This document shows positions 32,260-33,497 of a stretch of 33,497 nt of DNA, in pieces (within the stretch, counting starts at the first letter, position 1; every line of letters begins with the position of its first letter). Position numbers and translations under genes: made by a program. This DNA is from Myxococcales bacterium (GTDB lineage Bacteria > Myxococcota > UBA4151), in the NCBI GenBank assembly GCA_002696345.1, contig NZRT01000065.1:70664-104160 (forward strand), given 5' to 3'. The notes below the pieces were generated by a model. That model was not told the DNA's origin, ran no database searches, and saw nothing but the letters and a program-made list of their open reading frames with translations.

Positions 32260-33356
32260 GCGAACGCAGCAATCGAATTGAAGGGCTCAGCCAGCGGGTT
32301 GCTGCCTTGGTGGACGCAGAGAATCTCCCGGCATTGACCGAGCGCCTTGAGGTACTGGATGCGCAGATTGGCTCGCCTGGGTTTTGGGATGATGTGGACC
32401 AAGCGACCCGTGTCAACAAGGAGCGGACTCGTCTCTCTGAGCGATTAGACAGTTTGCGAGGACTGCAAACAAGCGTTCGAGACAACCTCGAATTGTTGGA
32501 ATTAGCGGAACTGGAAGCTGACGAGGAGACCCTGCAAGTCATTGATGGCGATGTGGTGGAACTTGAACGAGTGATCCGAAAGACGGAACTCCAAAGAATG
32601 CTTGGCGGTCCCCACGATGCTGCCAATGCGATCGTTCAAATCAAGCCAGGCGCAGGCGGGACCGAGTCCATGGACTGGGCGGGCATGTTGTTGCGTATGC
32701 TCACCCGTTATTGCGAGTCTCGGTCCTGGAAAGTGAGCATGATCGACTACCAGGCTGGGGAGGAGGCCGGCGTGTCCAGCGCGACCTTCGAGGTGCAAGG
32801 GGAATCAGCTTATGGTTACCTGAAGGCTGAAACAGGTGTGCACCGTTTGGTCCGTATCAGTCCGTTCGATTCGAATGCTCGACGGCACACAAGCTTCGCA
32901 GCGGTCGCCGTGATGCCGGAGTTGAGCGACGATATCGATGTCGAAATCGACGACAAAGATTTGCGGGTGGACACCTACCGTTCCAGTGGCGCCGGTGGAC
33001 AGCATGTGAACAAGACCGATTCAGCAGTCCGATTGACGCACCTTCCCACAGGGCTTGTCGTCGCTTGCCAGCAGGAGCGAAGTCAGCACAAAAATAAATC
33101 CAAAGCGCTCAAAGTGCTTCAGGCTCGTCTTTACGAGTTAGAACGTCAAAAGCAGGTAGAAACTCGGGAAGAACTTGCCGGTGAGAAGGGGGAAATTAAC
33201 TTCGGCAGTCAGATTCGGTCGTACGTGCTGCAGCCCTATCAGATGGTGAAGGATCTGCGGACGGGTCATGAGGTAAGTCAGCCCCAAGCAGTTCTGGATG
33301 GTGATCTTGATGGCTTCATCGAAGCCTTTTTGTTGTTGCAGGCAGACAGCGGTTGA
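32256..33356 (+). CDS. prfB: Peptide chain release factor 2, no programmed frameshift
   Basis: A 366-residue RF2, which ends translation at UGA and UAA. The stop-codon reading tripeptide is SPF (residues 202-204, in ISPFDSNARRHTSF), and the peptidyl-hydrolysis motif is GGQ (247-249, SGAGGQHVNKTDSAVR), both intact, followed by HKNKSKALK. The frame is continuous from the ATG at 32256, so the CTT-TGA-C programmed +1 frameshift, present near codon 25 in many bacteria, is absent. The frame extends upstream to 32175 inside lnt, but the ATG overlapping the lnt stop (ATGA) and the family N-terminus fix the start. There is no obvious terminator after the stop. Confidence 0.95.
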   Translation: MSERSNRIEGLSQRVAALVDAENLPALTERLEVLDAQIGSPGFWDDVDQATRVNKERTRLSERLDSLRGLQTSVRDNLELLELAELEADEETLQVIDGDVVELERVIRKTELQRMLGGPHDAANAIVQIKPGAGGTESMDWAGMLLRMLTRYCESRSWKVSMIDYQAGEEAGVSSATFEVQGESAYGYLKAETGVHRLVRISPFDSNARRHTSFAAVAVMPELSDDIDVEIDDKDLRVDTYRSSGAGGQHVNKTDSAVRLTHLPTGLVVACQQERSQHKNKSKALKVLQARLYELERQKQVETREELAGEKGEINFGSQIRSYVLQPYQMVKDLRTGHEVSQPQAVLDGDLDGFIEAFLLLQADSG

Positions 33357-33370
33357 ATCGTCGCCGAATC

Positions 33371-33497
33371 ATGGACTCTGAATCTTCTGCAACGACATCC
33401 GCACGACTCGTGTATGGCCTGATCCAACGCTTTCTAAGTCGGCGGTCCAATCCCCGAGTTCTGGATGCAGGCTGTGGTTCTCAGTCGCGTTGGGTCT
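33371..33497 (+). CDS. SAM-dependent methyltransferase, N-terminal part (3' partial)
   Basis: An open frame of 42 codons from ATG 33371 to the window end, 14 bases after the prfB stop. It reads MDSESSATTSARLVYGL and then RRSNPRVLDAGCGSQSRWV, where LDAGCG is the glycine-rich SAM-binding motif I of class I methyltransferases. The substrate cannot be told from this fragment. There is no strong ribosome binding site. Cotranscription with prfB is likely. Confidence 0.6.
   Translation, partial: MDSESSATTSARLVYGLIQRFLSRRSNPRVLDAGCGSQSRWV

Overview
The window is 33.5 kb of tightly packed bacterial chromosome, from a Gram-negative organism: it carries lpxB, msbA, lnt, several lipoproteins and a likely outer-membrane barrel. 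The best guess is the myxobacterial side of the former Deltaproteobacteria (Myxococcota or Bradymonadota-like). The reasons are a split-type ATP synthase cluster with paired b'/b subunits and no a or c gene, a lipoprotein with an Asp/Ala/Gly/Thr-rich 'VDAG/EDTG' linker and a cysteine-rich body, a C-x5-C-x5-C-x4-C module of a kind common in myxobacterial secreted proteins, and a basic helical protein resembling the MXAN_5187 C-terminal domain. This placement is inference. No tRNA, rRNA, CRISPR array, insertion sequence or phage gene was recognised, and no gene-free stretch exceeds 300 bases.

Left part (1-3528, +): the 3' end of lpxB, a PAP2 phosphatase, a polyprenol-phosphate mannose synthase-like glycosyltransferase and msbA, joined by 4-base overlaps, form a lipid A synthesis, modification and export operon. 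From 3688 a strong sigma70-like promoter with a GC-rich discriminator leads into hppA (pyrophosphatase ion pump). This is followed on the same strand, with gaps of at most 85 bases, by rpsF-rpsR-rplI and atpF'-F-H-A-G-D-C (to 13643). Ribosomal proteins S6 and L9 both carry long acidic tails.

Middle part (13.6-22.9 kb): short units on both strands. They include a TSUP permease with a small basic helical protein, a signal-peptide outer-membrane protein ending in a clear terminator, a zinc-ribbon protein head-to-head with a cell-wall amidase, a metallophosphoesterase with a tetrapyrrole-methylase-like protein, two divergent lipoproteins, and rplC with rlmE. The rplC promoter closely resembles that of hppA. 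Several convergent pairs overlap at their 3' ends.

Right part (22.9-33.5 kb): a cysteine-rich lipoprotein, an ABC-2 type exporter (ATPase plus permease), and lexA with a palindromic TGTAC-N4-GTACA operator lying on its -10 box. Then come an unrecognised cytoplasmic protein, a DUF2079 membrane protein overlapping a four-EF-hand protein, a DUF1244 protein, lnt with an inserted four-cysteine module, prfB without the usual programmed frameshift, and the start of a SAM methyltransferase.

Most observations concern altered housekeeping genes and their control. No defence system, secondary-metabolite cluster or mobile system was found. The leads most worth following are the shared hppA/rplC promoter design, the LexA operator, the cysteine module in Lnt, the acidic tails on S6 and L9, and the small insertion in AtpA.
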